Positions 34,802 through 46,002 of a stretch of 64,000 nucleotides of DNA are shown here, piece after piece. The stretch spans positions 249,600,124-249,664,123 of the forward strand of contig NC_061514.1 of the NCBI RefSeq assembly GCF_022539505.1. The letters run 5' to 3'. This stretch comes from Lolium rigidum (Eukaryota; Streptophyta; Magnoliopsida; Poales; Poaceae). Positions within the stretch are counted from its first letter, which is position 1, and each line of letters begins with the position of its first letter. The notes under the pieces are model-generated. The model was not told where the DNA came from. It was given only the letters and a program-made list of their open reading frames with translations, and made no database searches. A program made the translations under genes and the position numbers.

Positions 34802-37800
34802 CGTGGGGACCCCGGACTAACTCGTCCGAAATACCTCGTTATGTATACAGTTCACGATCCCATGATCGGTGTGTCGTGAACACATAACCGAACCGATATC
34901 AAATTACACCATCCATTACAAAGCGGAATAAGAAAATTACAACATGGTCACCTGACCAATACTTACATAATAGCCTCGAAGGGCCTAACTAAACATCGAG
35001 TAGCATCATCACTTCAGCAGCAGCAGTACCCAAGTCATCCGCCATAACCCTACGAGCAAGCGAGCGGGAAGACGTTCCTAGCTCGCATAGACGTCGCCAA
35101 CTCCTTCTTCATCCATCGTGTTCCTCCAAGTCTGGCCAAGTAAATAGCCGGGGACAAAGCCGTGAGTACATTTGGAATTGTACTCGCAAACCATCAAGAA
35201 AGGTACTTTGCAAGAGTGCAAGATAACAAGTGCTAAACTAAGATGACAAGAGGGAAGAGCTAATTTCTCTTGTGGAAATAGCATGAGAAAGAGAAATAAT
35301 TTCTCTTGTGGATAAAGCATGTGGAAGAGAATTAGTTTCTCTTGTGGATATAGTATGTGAAAGAGAATCAGTTTCTCTTGTGGATATAGCATGCCGGCAT
35401 CTCAAGTGATGCGGACACTATGGTGTTTCAAGGACATCCCACTAAACATCTAGGAGGAAAGATAGCACACCGCCATCTCAATTGATGGGAACGCTTAGGA
35501 AGTTCTAAGACATATCTAGACCTTTATTGAGGATGAGGTAGCATAAGTCCATCTCGAGTTGATGGAAATGCTAGAGGATTCCTATGACATACCTATATCT
35601 TTATTGAAGAAGATACTTCAAAAGATACTTATGACATCTCTATATCTTTGTTAGAGAAGAGTTCCTCTTCAAGAAACATTTAGGAAAGAGTTCCCCACTT
35701 AGCCTTCATTTTTCCACGACCATCTCCATATGGTCAACACACGCCCTTTTTCCGTACCCTTCCGGTACACATAAACACAACATTTCCTTTGCAAATCATT
35801 TGTTCAAAAACAAAACGCAAGCCCCGATAAAGGTAGACCTTTGCAACCCGTCCATGACCGCGGACGCGGCTATTCGAATAGATTTGACTCTGCAGAGTTT
35901 GCACACTTTCCCCACAACTATCCGGATACCTATCGTGTGGGCATCATCCCTGCATAACAACATATGCCACGACGGATACCCGGACATAACCTTTCGCCCA
36001 TCTCCACCGGCACGAGTCCTTCCCTCGCGGGCTTACCCCTTCCCGGCACCCCGGCAGCATACCTCCTTTTGAGCGTATCTCCGGCGCCATGACAGAAGAC
36101 CCTCAATAATCGTCCGGCTATCAGTTAAGACAGTGTATTGCCTCCTCCCGAGCGCAACCCGGCGTCGGAGGTCGTCATGACCCTCCCTAGAAAGTTGTGA
36201 AGGGTGCTCCTGCCAGCTTCAACAAACTACGGGCTAAGCCCCGTCCCACACCAGGGTAGAGTGGTTGCGCGATAAAAGTTGGGCTGGTGTACACTTATAC
36301 GCGAGTGCTCCTTTTCAAAACCATTTTTCCCACAACACCTTGGTTGTTCAACAAACAGCCATACACCACTTTTCCAAACATCTTTACCAAGATCCTTTGC
36401 TTTCTTAAACCATACGCTTGGGTTAACTCACCCAAGGTTTTCATAAAACATTTACAACAAGGTAAGCCTTGAGGGGTTCCCAACCTATAGTTTCATGAGT
36501 TGAACTAGAATTGCACTATGGCCGAGATGAGAGTCATCTTGCCATAGAAGGTATAAAGGGGTAATGGGTGGATCATACTCGCTTAGGATAAGCATGTATG
36601 ATGACAACACAAAGAGGATTATACTTTCAGATTTGTGGTACTAACTATAAAATTTGGATAGTGGAGAATCACTACCCAACCAACTCTCCAATAAGGTACC
36701 CGGCATACTCCTCTCAAGTTGAGAATTACACCAACATCATGACATTGATACCTCTAAAAATACAAAAGTTGTGAGTGAGGTGTAAGTTACTATCTTGAGA
36801 GGGAAGATGCTCAAGTTGAGCATACAAGATGACCAAGTGGAATAGCACGACCATGATACCATGCATCCCATAATCACAACGACAATAGTGGAGTATCACC
36901 ACTAGGGAGTACCCCACTAGCAACCATACATAGATGACAATAGTAAAGAGAACAACACACATAGAATTAAGGTGCTTTGGATATCAACAAATGACATCCA
37001 TCTAGACACCGAATCAGAGATCAAAAGATGGCTTGCCTTGGCTTATTTGTCCATGTACGTCTTCAACTCCATCAATATAAGAATTCCAACAACATATAAA
37101 GAATCCTTGTCCAATCCACTTCTTCTTCTTCTCCGGAATTGTTCGCATCTATCGCCGGAAAATATAAAAGGAACACAATCAATCATATTGCATCAACAAA
37201 ACAAACATGCAACACTCAACAATCAATAGCTAACCACTTTACTAAGGGCTAATATACAAAAGACTTATAGATACTACAAAGCAACTAAAAGAAAACCCCA
37301 TTTATTTACCTAGTGAAGGTATGAGAGTGCCACGACTTAGCAATTGCCTCTCTAGGTATCACCATGGCACAACTAAGTATCCCCTGGTAGATAACATCAT
37401 AAAGAGGACAAGAGCATTAGTTTGGCGTCACAAACATTCACAAAACATTTTTGGAAAAGTAGAAAACAGTTTTCCTAACATAATTTGTTCCCATAACACT
37501 ACAACAAAAATAGGAAGCAAACCATAATCCACATCATTTGAAAACTCAAGCTAAACAAAAGAGCTAATGTTAGGTTGCAGAGGTTTTGTTTTGCAAGCAT
37601 AAAACAAAGGTTGCCCATCTCTACTAAAAAGAGTTGGTCAAGGGTTTTAAATAAACCGAAAAGTTTTGCTTCAACAAAGCATGTCACACATAAACATTAC
37701 TAACAGTAACAAATATGTATGAACAGAGACTAATAATATTTTTCCTATATAGCCAGTACTAATACAAGACTAACCCAATTGGAATCACCCAAAAATATTA

Positions 37801-40800
37801 AACCTACAATTTTAGGAATTTCTTTGAATCTGACTGTACAGAAAACAAGATCTGTAAGCCATAAATCGTAGAAAAATCCTAAAAATATGAGGTCACTGGC
37901 ATTTGAAAGATATTTAAACAGAGATTCACACACAATTGGATTTGGGTTCAAATTATTTCTGAAACTCTCATAAATGGATTTACAAGTTTACTGCATGTTT
38001 TCACCATTTGCTTTAACTATGGAGTTGCAGAACAGATATAGGTTTGAAACTTGTTTGATATGATTAAGAAAACATTCAGTAATCCTACAGAAGTGGAATC
38101 ACTCAATTAGGTTCAAAAATGGATTTTTTATGAATTAAAAGCTAACAGCCATGTCTGCAGAACATACAGAACAAGTTTAATTCATCAAAAATCATACACA
38201 AATCATAAAAAATATGAGGTCTGCTGCATCTGAAAGGTATTGAATAGGTGGTTCTTACCCAGTTGGTTTCATTCAAATATTCGTCTCCAAGCTCCTGGTT
38301 TAATTCGACAAAGTCAGATCTGACCAGATCTTGATCTGTGAACCATTTCAGTTTCAGGAGGTCAATCGAAGTGAAACCACCGACAAAATGAAGGTACTGA
38401 AAAGGGCTTTCACCCACAGTTGAGTTTGCTCAAAAAGGTTTTGTAAAACGGGAGAAATCTAATAAACAGTGATTCTGCATGTTTTCAGGACTTTATTTAC
38501 CATGCAAAATCTGTAACGAATTTGAGGGTGAGACCAACTCCAAGTTGTAGATCCTTTCCGCATCTAACTGTGGAACTTTGAATCACTCTATTTGGATCTG
38601 CACACGAGATTCGGTGGATTTTACAAGATCGTACCAGAATCTGAAACAGCAAGATAGCAAAAATTACAGCAAGTTTTTGGACGAACTTTGGTCAAGAGCT
38701 TCAGATCTGAGGATTGCTCAACCTTCTCCATGCTTGGACCAACATGCACCTGCATCAAGATCCAATCTTAGCAATGGAGGAAGAAGAAGAGGAGATTAAT
38801 CCATCTAGGGTTGGGGAGAAGATGGAGAGGGAGTCTCTCATGGTGAGGGGAAGCTTGAGGGAGGAGGGGAGCTTCATCTTGGTGGCTTTCCATGGCCATG
38901 GCCGGCCATGCAAGCAAGGGGCAGCAGCATTTCGTGGGGAAGTGGAGGAGGAGAGTGTGAGGGAGTGGAGGAAGAGGAGAAATGAAGCAAAGGGGAGGAG
39001 GTGGCCGGCTAGGGGGTTTTTATAGAGGGAGAGGGGTGGCTGCCTCCTTTTTTGATTGACCAAGGTGGGTGGCTGCCCATTTAATTGTTGAGGTAGTTGG
39101 GAGACAAGGCTTGCAAGAGAAGAAAAGTGAGGAGAAAGTGCTGGCCTAAATTGCCATGCCAACATAATTGGCCGGCTCCATTCTTGCCAACAACAAGTGA
39201 ACAATGTGAGGAAGAGGCACAACATCCATGTGAATAGATATGTGCATGATGTTGAGGAGAAAATGTCAAAGTGTGATTTGGATGATGATAAGTATAGGAG
39301 TAGATACATATAGATAAAAAGGAGTATGAAGGTGACATGTGCCATGAGAATAATTTCCACCACTTTGGTTGAGACCAACTTATGAAGAAGATAATTCCCG
39401 AGGTAGAGTTGATGAATAGAAGTTTTCATTTGAATTCAAAATTGAAAAGATTGGGATTGACCACATGCAACAATGCATGAGCATGTCAAGATAGATGGGA
39501 TGGTGATGGTGGTTTAGTCAATGATAGGGCAAGGTTAAGAGAGATGGTGAGAGAAGTAACCATATACCCACAATGATGAATATGGTGACATAAATTATGA
39601 ATTCATGAGGTCAAGGTGATGATGGAAAATAATAGAGGAGTGAGATAGGCATAATGAAATATAAGTTGCTCTACAAATAAGAGGTCAATTGGGAGTGATT
39701 TGAAAGTATCAAATGATCATCCATTTGATCAAGAATTGGAGGATGGAGGGGATACAATGTGGTGGATCGAGAGATGTGCATGAGTTTTCACTTGAAATAG
39801 AACTTATTTGAAAAGTATTTGAAACACCTCGATTGTCTAGGGACACTTGGGAATGAACTCAAGTGGAATGGAACTTGAAAATGTTGAGAAAAACTAGTTG
39901 GAACTTAGGGGTTCAAAATATTCTACTTACTATCTCAAGTAAAGTAGTGTTTTTCTCAAACTTAAAATAAACAAGAAATGGTATAGATACCATATCAAGC
40001 CTTTTTGTGAAAAGGAAAGCAAAATAGAAAGAAAAGTTTTAGAAACCAAGTACTTGGTAGACATGGGATGGAAAACAAAACTCATTTCAGTACCTTGTTT
40101 TCTTTAAAGAAATATCTTGAAAAGATTTAATAAAACTAGAAGTAGTTTTGTGATCCAAAACCAGAGAAGGAAAAACAATAGAGTTTTTTGAGAAAGAAAA
40201 CTAAATTAGGAAGGAGTGTTCTCAAGGGTAGATGGTGGCTACAAAATGTACCCATCATACCTACTCTTGATTTTGTGAAGATTAAACTTGAATGGAATCA
40301 AGAGGTAAAAGTGAAGGAAGTGATCTTGAGGTTAAACATTGGATAGGGTACATGATCAAGTGAATATAAGAGTTGCAAGTGGAGGATGTGACATGAAAGA
40401 CGTGGAAGTTGCAGAGGGTGTTGCATAGAGGAGATCCATGCATTGAGGTCACCAATAACAGTTGTGGGTGCTTAGAGATCAATTGCCAAAGTCTGGACAT
40501 TTTTAAGCCTGTCAACACAGATGGTCGACATGGCCTCAAAACCAACAAGGATGAGTGGGTATAAGAGAGGGATGTAGCTAGGGGAAGATGATCCCAAGTT
40601 TTGAATTTAGGATGATTGAGCTAGGTTGTACCACAAGGAGAAAAATCAAGAAGGCACACTCAGGTTGCCATCAGGAGAAGAGTTTGATGTAGTAAAAAGG
40701 AAAACAATTTTTCCTAAGTCGCACATGTGTTTTATTTGGTGAGTTGCTTGTTTAACCACTAGGGGTGTTGATCTATGAGGCAGCTCAAGACAAAACTCAA

Positions 40801-40961
40801 CAAGCAAATCAAGACAATTCATCTACCAACAGATCAAGGCAATCCATCATAACAGACAGATCAAGGCAATTCATCTTAATTAGTCTACAAAAAAAGTTTT
40901 TGTTCCCCCTAATTTTTGCAATAAGGACAAATAAACAAGTTTGCAAAAGTGGGGCGTTACA
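34802..40961 (-). repeat. right (5') LTR of the LARD-like element, 6160 bp
   Basis: It matches 26102-32252 along its entire length. Differences near its start include CTG to CTCG, CAG to CGAG and CAG to CGG changes. It ends TTACA at 40961, where the host exon resumes with TGGGACCCCTACGAGG. Confidence 0.9.
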
Positions 40962-41915
40962 TGGGACCCCTACGAGGTGGTGCCGTACGTCCCGCCCCCG
41001 AACCCCTACGACACCTCCATGGAGGACCCATGGAACGAGGTAACTACGGTTTGCTTCCTTTTTTGTTCCCCATTCCTTTTTGAACCCTATTTTTGCTGGT
41101 GTAGATGGATATGTGGATGGATGAGTATTGGGCTAATATTTGCGCCGATTTTATTCCATTTTGCTTTGATCCCTCCTTGATTTCGTTTAAGATTTGGGGT
41201 TCGGCCGTTCGGTTAATTTATGCAAGTAATAATGGGATCTCAATCAGTTAATTTATGCAAGTAATCATAGGATCTCAATCAGTTATTTTATGCACGAATC
41301 AAAAGATATCAACCGTTTAATTTTGCAAATAATCTGGAATGTGTTCAAGTTCAGATCCGGAATCTGTTTCTTTGCCTATGATGAATCGGTGGGCACAGAT
41401 TTTTACAGGGAGGGTTCAGCGAACCATTTCACGTGTACAAATCTGTTGTGCATGAGCTTTGGTTCGCTTACACCGTCCCTGTAGACATATAATCGTGTCC
41501 GCTCTAACTGAGGCTGCCTCTGTTTTTCCAAACTTTGTTATCATGCACGTTAGTCATCGTTGCAACTCATTCACTAATAGTTCCCGTTTGATATGGATCA
41601 GCTGTCTGGCAGCGACGTCGGCAGCGACGACGAGCACCATGACATCAAGACTCGCCAGGTGCTGCGGAGGCTGCAGGTCGGCCAGTACGTCTCCTACTTC
41701 GCCAAGGGTGTCGCGTCCTCACGCATGCCGAGAACATCGGCAACACCAACCCTAAGGTCGGCGCGTGGGTGAACTCCTTCCGCGCCAAGCACATGGCGCT
41801 CGGCATGCACCTCCGCAGCATCCAGCGGGTGGAGATCTCCGCCGGGCGCATGCCTCCGCTCAAGCCCAAGGCTCCCAAGGGGAGCAACAAGTGGAGGCAG
41901 AGGCAGATGGGGTAG
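40962..41915 (+). pseudogene. second part of exon 1 and exon 2 of the interrupted gene
   Basis: The exon resumes with WDPYEVVPYVPPPNPYDTSM and ends PWNE before a donor GTAACT at 41040. Exon 2 starts after an acceptor ATGGATCAG at 41602 with LSGSDVGSDDEHHDIKTRQV. Near 41711 a base seems missing (GGTGTCGCGTCC), after which the conserved-looking reading continues in another frame as THAENIGNTNPKVGAW... to a TAG at 41913-41915. The C-terminus is basic (KPKAPKGSNKWRQRQMG). The whole would be about 190 residues, acidic in the middle and basic at the end. I do not recognise the family. The insertion and the frameshift both argue that it is dead, unless the frameshift is a sequence error. Confidence 0.65.
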
Positions 41916-42652
41916 GCGGAGTCCCGGACGTGTGCTCGCTGCTGCCTCCTCCATTTTGTTGTTGGGATCCCTTTGTTGTTAGCTAGGGATCCCTCGTTGT
42001 TATGTTGTTAGTATGATGGTGCCGTGAAGAACCTCGAACCCTACTATGTTTGGCTGCTGAATGCAGCTTATTATCTAGGGAGGGATCCCTATTATCTATC
42101 TATATGACCTTGTGAATTTATCGTACATTCCCTCGTAGATTTGCTTCTAGATTTAACTACATACATATGGACCAGATGGAGTACTAGATTGGGCTCCCTA
42201 CTAGATTTGTTGCCATATTGGGCAAACAACGAGGGCCAAAAGGCACAAATAATAATTGAAGAAAGACAGAAATGCAAGCTTCTCTAGATTTGATACTAAT
42301 TAGGTGAAAAAGGCAGAGAGAAGGAGGCGGAAAAGGTACTCTTAAAAGGGAAAATGCCAATTTGGGCCGAGAGAGACAAAACCCAGCTCTCCGCTCACGT
42401 GCAACCAAACGCTATCTCGTCCTGTCCCACGCGGTCCCTTTCTACCAGCCCCACGCGACGCGGGCCCACACGACGCGGCCCCACACGTCAGCACGGAACG
42501 GTCAACTAAACGGGAATCCTGTCGTCTGAGCTGCTTCTGCGCGTTTCAAACAAGGACTTGGGGAAAACTGAGGAAAAACTAAGGAGCTGGGGAAACTGAG
42601 CACAACTAAGGACCCGAGGGCACGAAAATAGAAATCCCTAAGATAAATAGCA
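41916..42652. other. 3' flank of the interrupted gene plus a promoter-like GC-rich segment
   Basis: The first part is AT-rich 3' flank. At 42385-42520 a GC-rich tract with GCTCACGTGCAACC, CACACGTCAGCACGGAACGG and CCACGCGACGCGGGCCC resembles a grass promoter. No gene follows because the Athila-type LTR begins at about 42653. It could be a decapitated promoter. Confidence 0.35.
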
Positions 42653-43837
42653 TGTTGGGTGAAAAAATTACAGTTGGGCAATTGACAAATAGAGAGGGCA
42701 TAACAATGCACATACATATCATGATGACTACTATGAGATTTACTTAGGGCATTACGACAAAGAACATAGACCGCTATCCAACATGCCTCTATGCCTAAAA
42801 AGTCCACCTTCGGGTTAGCATCCGCACCCCTTCCAGTATTAAGTTGCAGACAACAGACAATTGCATTAAGTATGGTGCGTAATGTAATCAACACAAATAT
42901 CCTTAGACAAAGCATCGATGTTTTATCCCTAGTGGCAACAAGACATCCATAACCTTAGAACTTTCCGTCACTCGTCCTGCATTCAATGGAGGCATGAACC
43001 CACTATCGAGCATAAATACTCCCTCTTGGAGTTACAAGTATCAACTTGGCCAGAGCCTCTACTAGCAACGGAGAGAATGCAAGATCATAAACAGCACATA
43101 TATGATAGATCAATAATCAACTTGACATAGTATTCCATATTCATCGGATCCCAACAAACACAACATGTAGCATTACAAATAGACGATCTTGATCATGATA
43201 GGCAGATCTAAACATGATATCACAAGAGGAGAAGAGAACCATCTAGCTACTGCTATGGACCCATAGTCCAAGGATGAACTACTCACGCATCAATCCGGAG
43301 GCGGGCATGATGATGTAGAGTCCTCCGGTGATGATTCCCCTCTCCGGCGAGGTGCCGGAGGCGATCTCCTGAATCCCCCGAGATGGGATTGGCGGCGACG
43401 GCGTCTCTGGAACTTTTCTCGTATCGTGGCTCTCGGTACTAGGGTTTTCGCGACGGAGAGAATAAATAGGCGAAGGGGCAGAGTCGGGAGGAGGCCAAGG
43501 GGCCCACCCCACAGGCCGGCACGCCCCCCTTCCTGGCCGCGCCGCCCTGTGGTGTGGGGCCACCTTGGCCCCTCTCCGTATCTCCTTCGGTGTTCTGGAA
43601 AGCTCCGTGGAAAATAAGACCGTGGGCTTTTGTTTCGTCCAATTCCGAGAATATTTCCTGTGTAAGATTTTTGAAACCAAAAACAGCAGAAAACAGGAAC
43701 TAGCGCTTCGGCATCTTGTTAATAGGTTAGTGCCGGAAAATGCATCAAAATGATATAAAGTGTATATAAAACATGTGAGTATTGTCATAAAACTAGCATG
43801 GAACATAAGAAATTATAGATACGTTTGAGACGTATCA
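42653..43837 (-). repeat. 3' LTR of an Athila-type (Sabrina-like) Gypsy element
   Basis: On the minus strand the repeat opens TGATACGTCTCAAACGTATC. It is preceded by a polypurine-like AAGCTTGGGGATGC, which places it as the 3' LTR. Phrases such as TAGTCCTCCGGTG, GAATCCCCCGAGATGGGAT and CTCTCGGTACTAGGG match a family I remember as abundant in Triticeae. The outer end is set at TGTTGGGTG by its TG/CA rule and is less certain. Confidence 0.75.
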
Positions 43838-46002
43838 AGCATCCCCAAGCTTAGTTCCTACTCGCCCTCGAGTAGGTAAACGATAACAAGGATAATTTCC
43901 GAAGTGACATGCTGCTATCATAATCTTGATCAATACTATTGTAAAGCATATGAGATGAATGAAGTGATTCAAAGCAATGGTAAAGATAATGACTAAACAA
44001 CTGATCATATAGCAAAGACTTTTCATGAATAGTACTTTCAAGACAAGCATCAATAAGTCTTGCATAGGAGTTAACTCATAAAGCAATAGATTCTTAGTAG
44101 AAAGTTTTGAAGCAACACAAAGGAAGATATAAGTTTCAGCAGTTGCTTTCAACTTCAACATGTTTATCTCATGGATAATTGTCAACACAAAGTAATATGA
44201 TGAATGCAAATAAGCAAGTATGTAACAATCAATGCACTCAGTTGACTCAAGTGTTTGCTTCTAGGATAGAAAGAAGTAGGTAAACTGACTCAACCTAAAG
44301 TAAAAGAAAGGCCCCTTCGCAGAGGGAAGCAGGGATTACTCTTGTGCTAGAGCTTTTTTATTTTGAAATCATAGAAACAATTTTTGTCAACGGTAGTAAT
44401 AATTCATATGTGTTATGCATAAAACATCCTATAAGTTGCAAGCCTCATGCATAGAATACCAATAGTGCTCGCACCTTGTCCTAATTAGCTCGGATTTCCA
44501 TGGATTATCATTGCATTACATATGTTTCAACCAAGTGTCACAAAGGGGTACCTCTATGTCACATGTACAAAGGTCCAAGGAGATAGATCGCATTTGATTT
44601 GTCGTTTTTGATAGATCTCAACTTAAGGACATCCGTACCGGGAAAACATAGAAAACAGATAATGGACTCCTCTTTAATGCTTAAGCATTCAACAACAGAT
44701 AATATTCTCATGAGAGATTGAGGATTAATGTCCAAACTGAAACTTCCACCATGATACATGGCTTTGGTTGGCGGCCCAATATTCTTCTCTAACAATATGC
44801 ATACTCAAACCATTTAATCATGACAAGTCACCCTTACTTCAGACAAGACGAACATGCATAGCAACTCACATGATATTCAACAAAGGTGTAACAGTTGATG
44901 GCGTCCCCAGAAACATGGTTACCTCTCAACAAGCAACTTAATTATAAGAAAACTTGACCCTTGAAAACTTCCTCCACATCAAACTCAAAACAAACTCATT
45001 AGAGGGTTAGTGCATAATCAAAAATTCACATGTTCAGAGAGGACACAATCATTCCTAACACTTATGGTCATCACCCAAAGCTACTGAAAGTAAATGGAAC
45101 AAAGAAATCCATCCAACACAGTAAAAGAGGCGATGTGAAATAAAAGGCAGAATCTGTCAAAACAGAACAGTCCGTAAAGACGAATTTTTTAGAGGCACTT
45201 AACGTGCTCAGATGAAGAAGCTCAAATTGAATGAAAGTTGCGTACATATTTGAGGATCACTCATGAATTTTCTTAGATTTTTATGAGTTTCCTACAGAGA
45301 GATCTACTCAAATTCGTGACAGCAAGAAATCTGTTTCTGCGCAGAAATCCAAATCTAGTATCAACCTTACTATCAAAGACTTTACTTGGCACAAAAATGC
45401 AATAAAGTAAAGATAAGGAGAGGTTGCTACAGTAGTAACAACTTCCAAGACACAAATATAAAACAGAAATTGCAGAAATAAAATAATGGGTTGTCTGCCA
45501 TAAGCGCTTTTCTTTAACGCCTTTCAGCTAGGCGCAGAAAGTGTAATTCAACTATTATCAAGAGATGAAGCATCAACATCATAATTTGTTCTAATAATAG
45601 AATCAAAAGGTAACTTCATTCTCTTTCTAGGGAAGTGTTCCATACCTTTCTTGAGCGGGAATTGATATTTTTATATTTCCTTCCTTCATATCAATAATAG
45701 CACCAACATTTCGAAGAAATGGTCTTCCCAAAATAATGGGACAAGATGCATTGCATTCAATATCCAAGACAACAAAATCAACGGGGACAAGGTTATTATT
45801 AACCGTAATGTGAACATTATTAATCCTCTCCAAAGGTTTCTTCATAGAATTATCAGCTAGATTATCATCCAAATAACAATTTTTCAATGGTGACAAGTCA
45901 AGCATATCATAGAGTTTCTTAGGCATAACAGAAATATTTGCACCAAGATCACATAAAGCATTACAATCAAAATCATTCACCCTCATCTTAGTGATGGGCT
46001 CC
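43838..46002 (-). mobile_element. interior fragment of the Athila-type element
   Basis: Only non-coding 3' interior and a protease piece remain between the LTR and the insertion at 46003. No RT, RNase H or integrase is present, so these were deleted or this is a deletion derivative. The stretch 43838-45626 is AT-rich and contains no recognised gene. Confidence 0.7.
45627..46001 (-). pseudogene. Athila-type aspartic protease fragment
   Basis: The retropepsin-like motif is ALCDLGANISVMPKKLYDML, followed by VDFVVLDIE and PIILGRPFL, the standard order of Athila-group proteases. The frame stays open upstream (ITKMRVND) until it is cut by the LTR beginning at 46003. The downstream polyprotein is missing. 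Confidence 0.82.

Larger units (their letters stand above)
26102..40961 (-). mobile_element. LARD-like non-autonomous LTR retrotransposon, 14.86 kb
   Basis: Two nearly identical direct repeats of 6151 bp (26102-32252) and 6160 bp (34802-40961) enclose a 2549-bp interior. In plus orientation the repeats open TGTGGGGACCCCGGACTAA (CGTGGGG in the right copy) and close GGGGCGTTACA. On the minus strand TGGTATCAGAGCT (34786-34798), the initiator-Met tRNA primer site, lies three bases inside the right LTR. A polypurine tract lies just before the left LTR. That sets orientation as minus, with the right copy as 5' LTR. No gag, protease, RT or integrase is found, so movement needs another element's enzymes. 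Very long LTRs with a non-coding interior define LARDs; these LTRs are longer than the about 4.5 kb I remember for the type family. The element splits exon 1 of a host gene, and near-identity of the LTRs suggests recent insertion. Confidence 0.9.

Noticed and set aside
26102..40961. Segmental duplication of a gene-bearing region
   Set aside because: The repeats have TG/CA-type ends and flank a Met-tRNA primer site and a polypurine tract in the correct places, so an LTR element explains them better.
43279..43806. 175-residue open frame in the Athila-type LTR
   Set aside because: The frame lies wholly in the LTR; the LTR family is non-coding and the sequence shows no domain.
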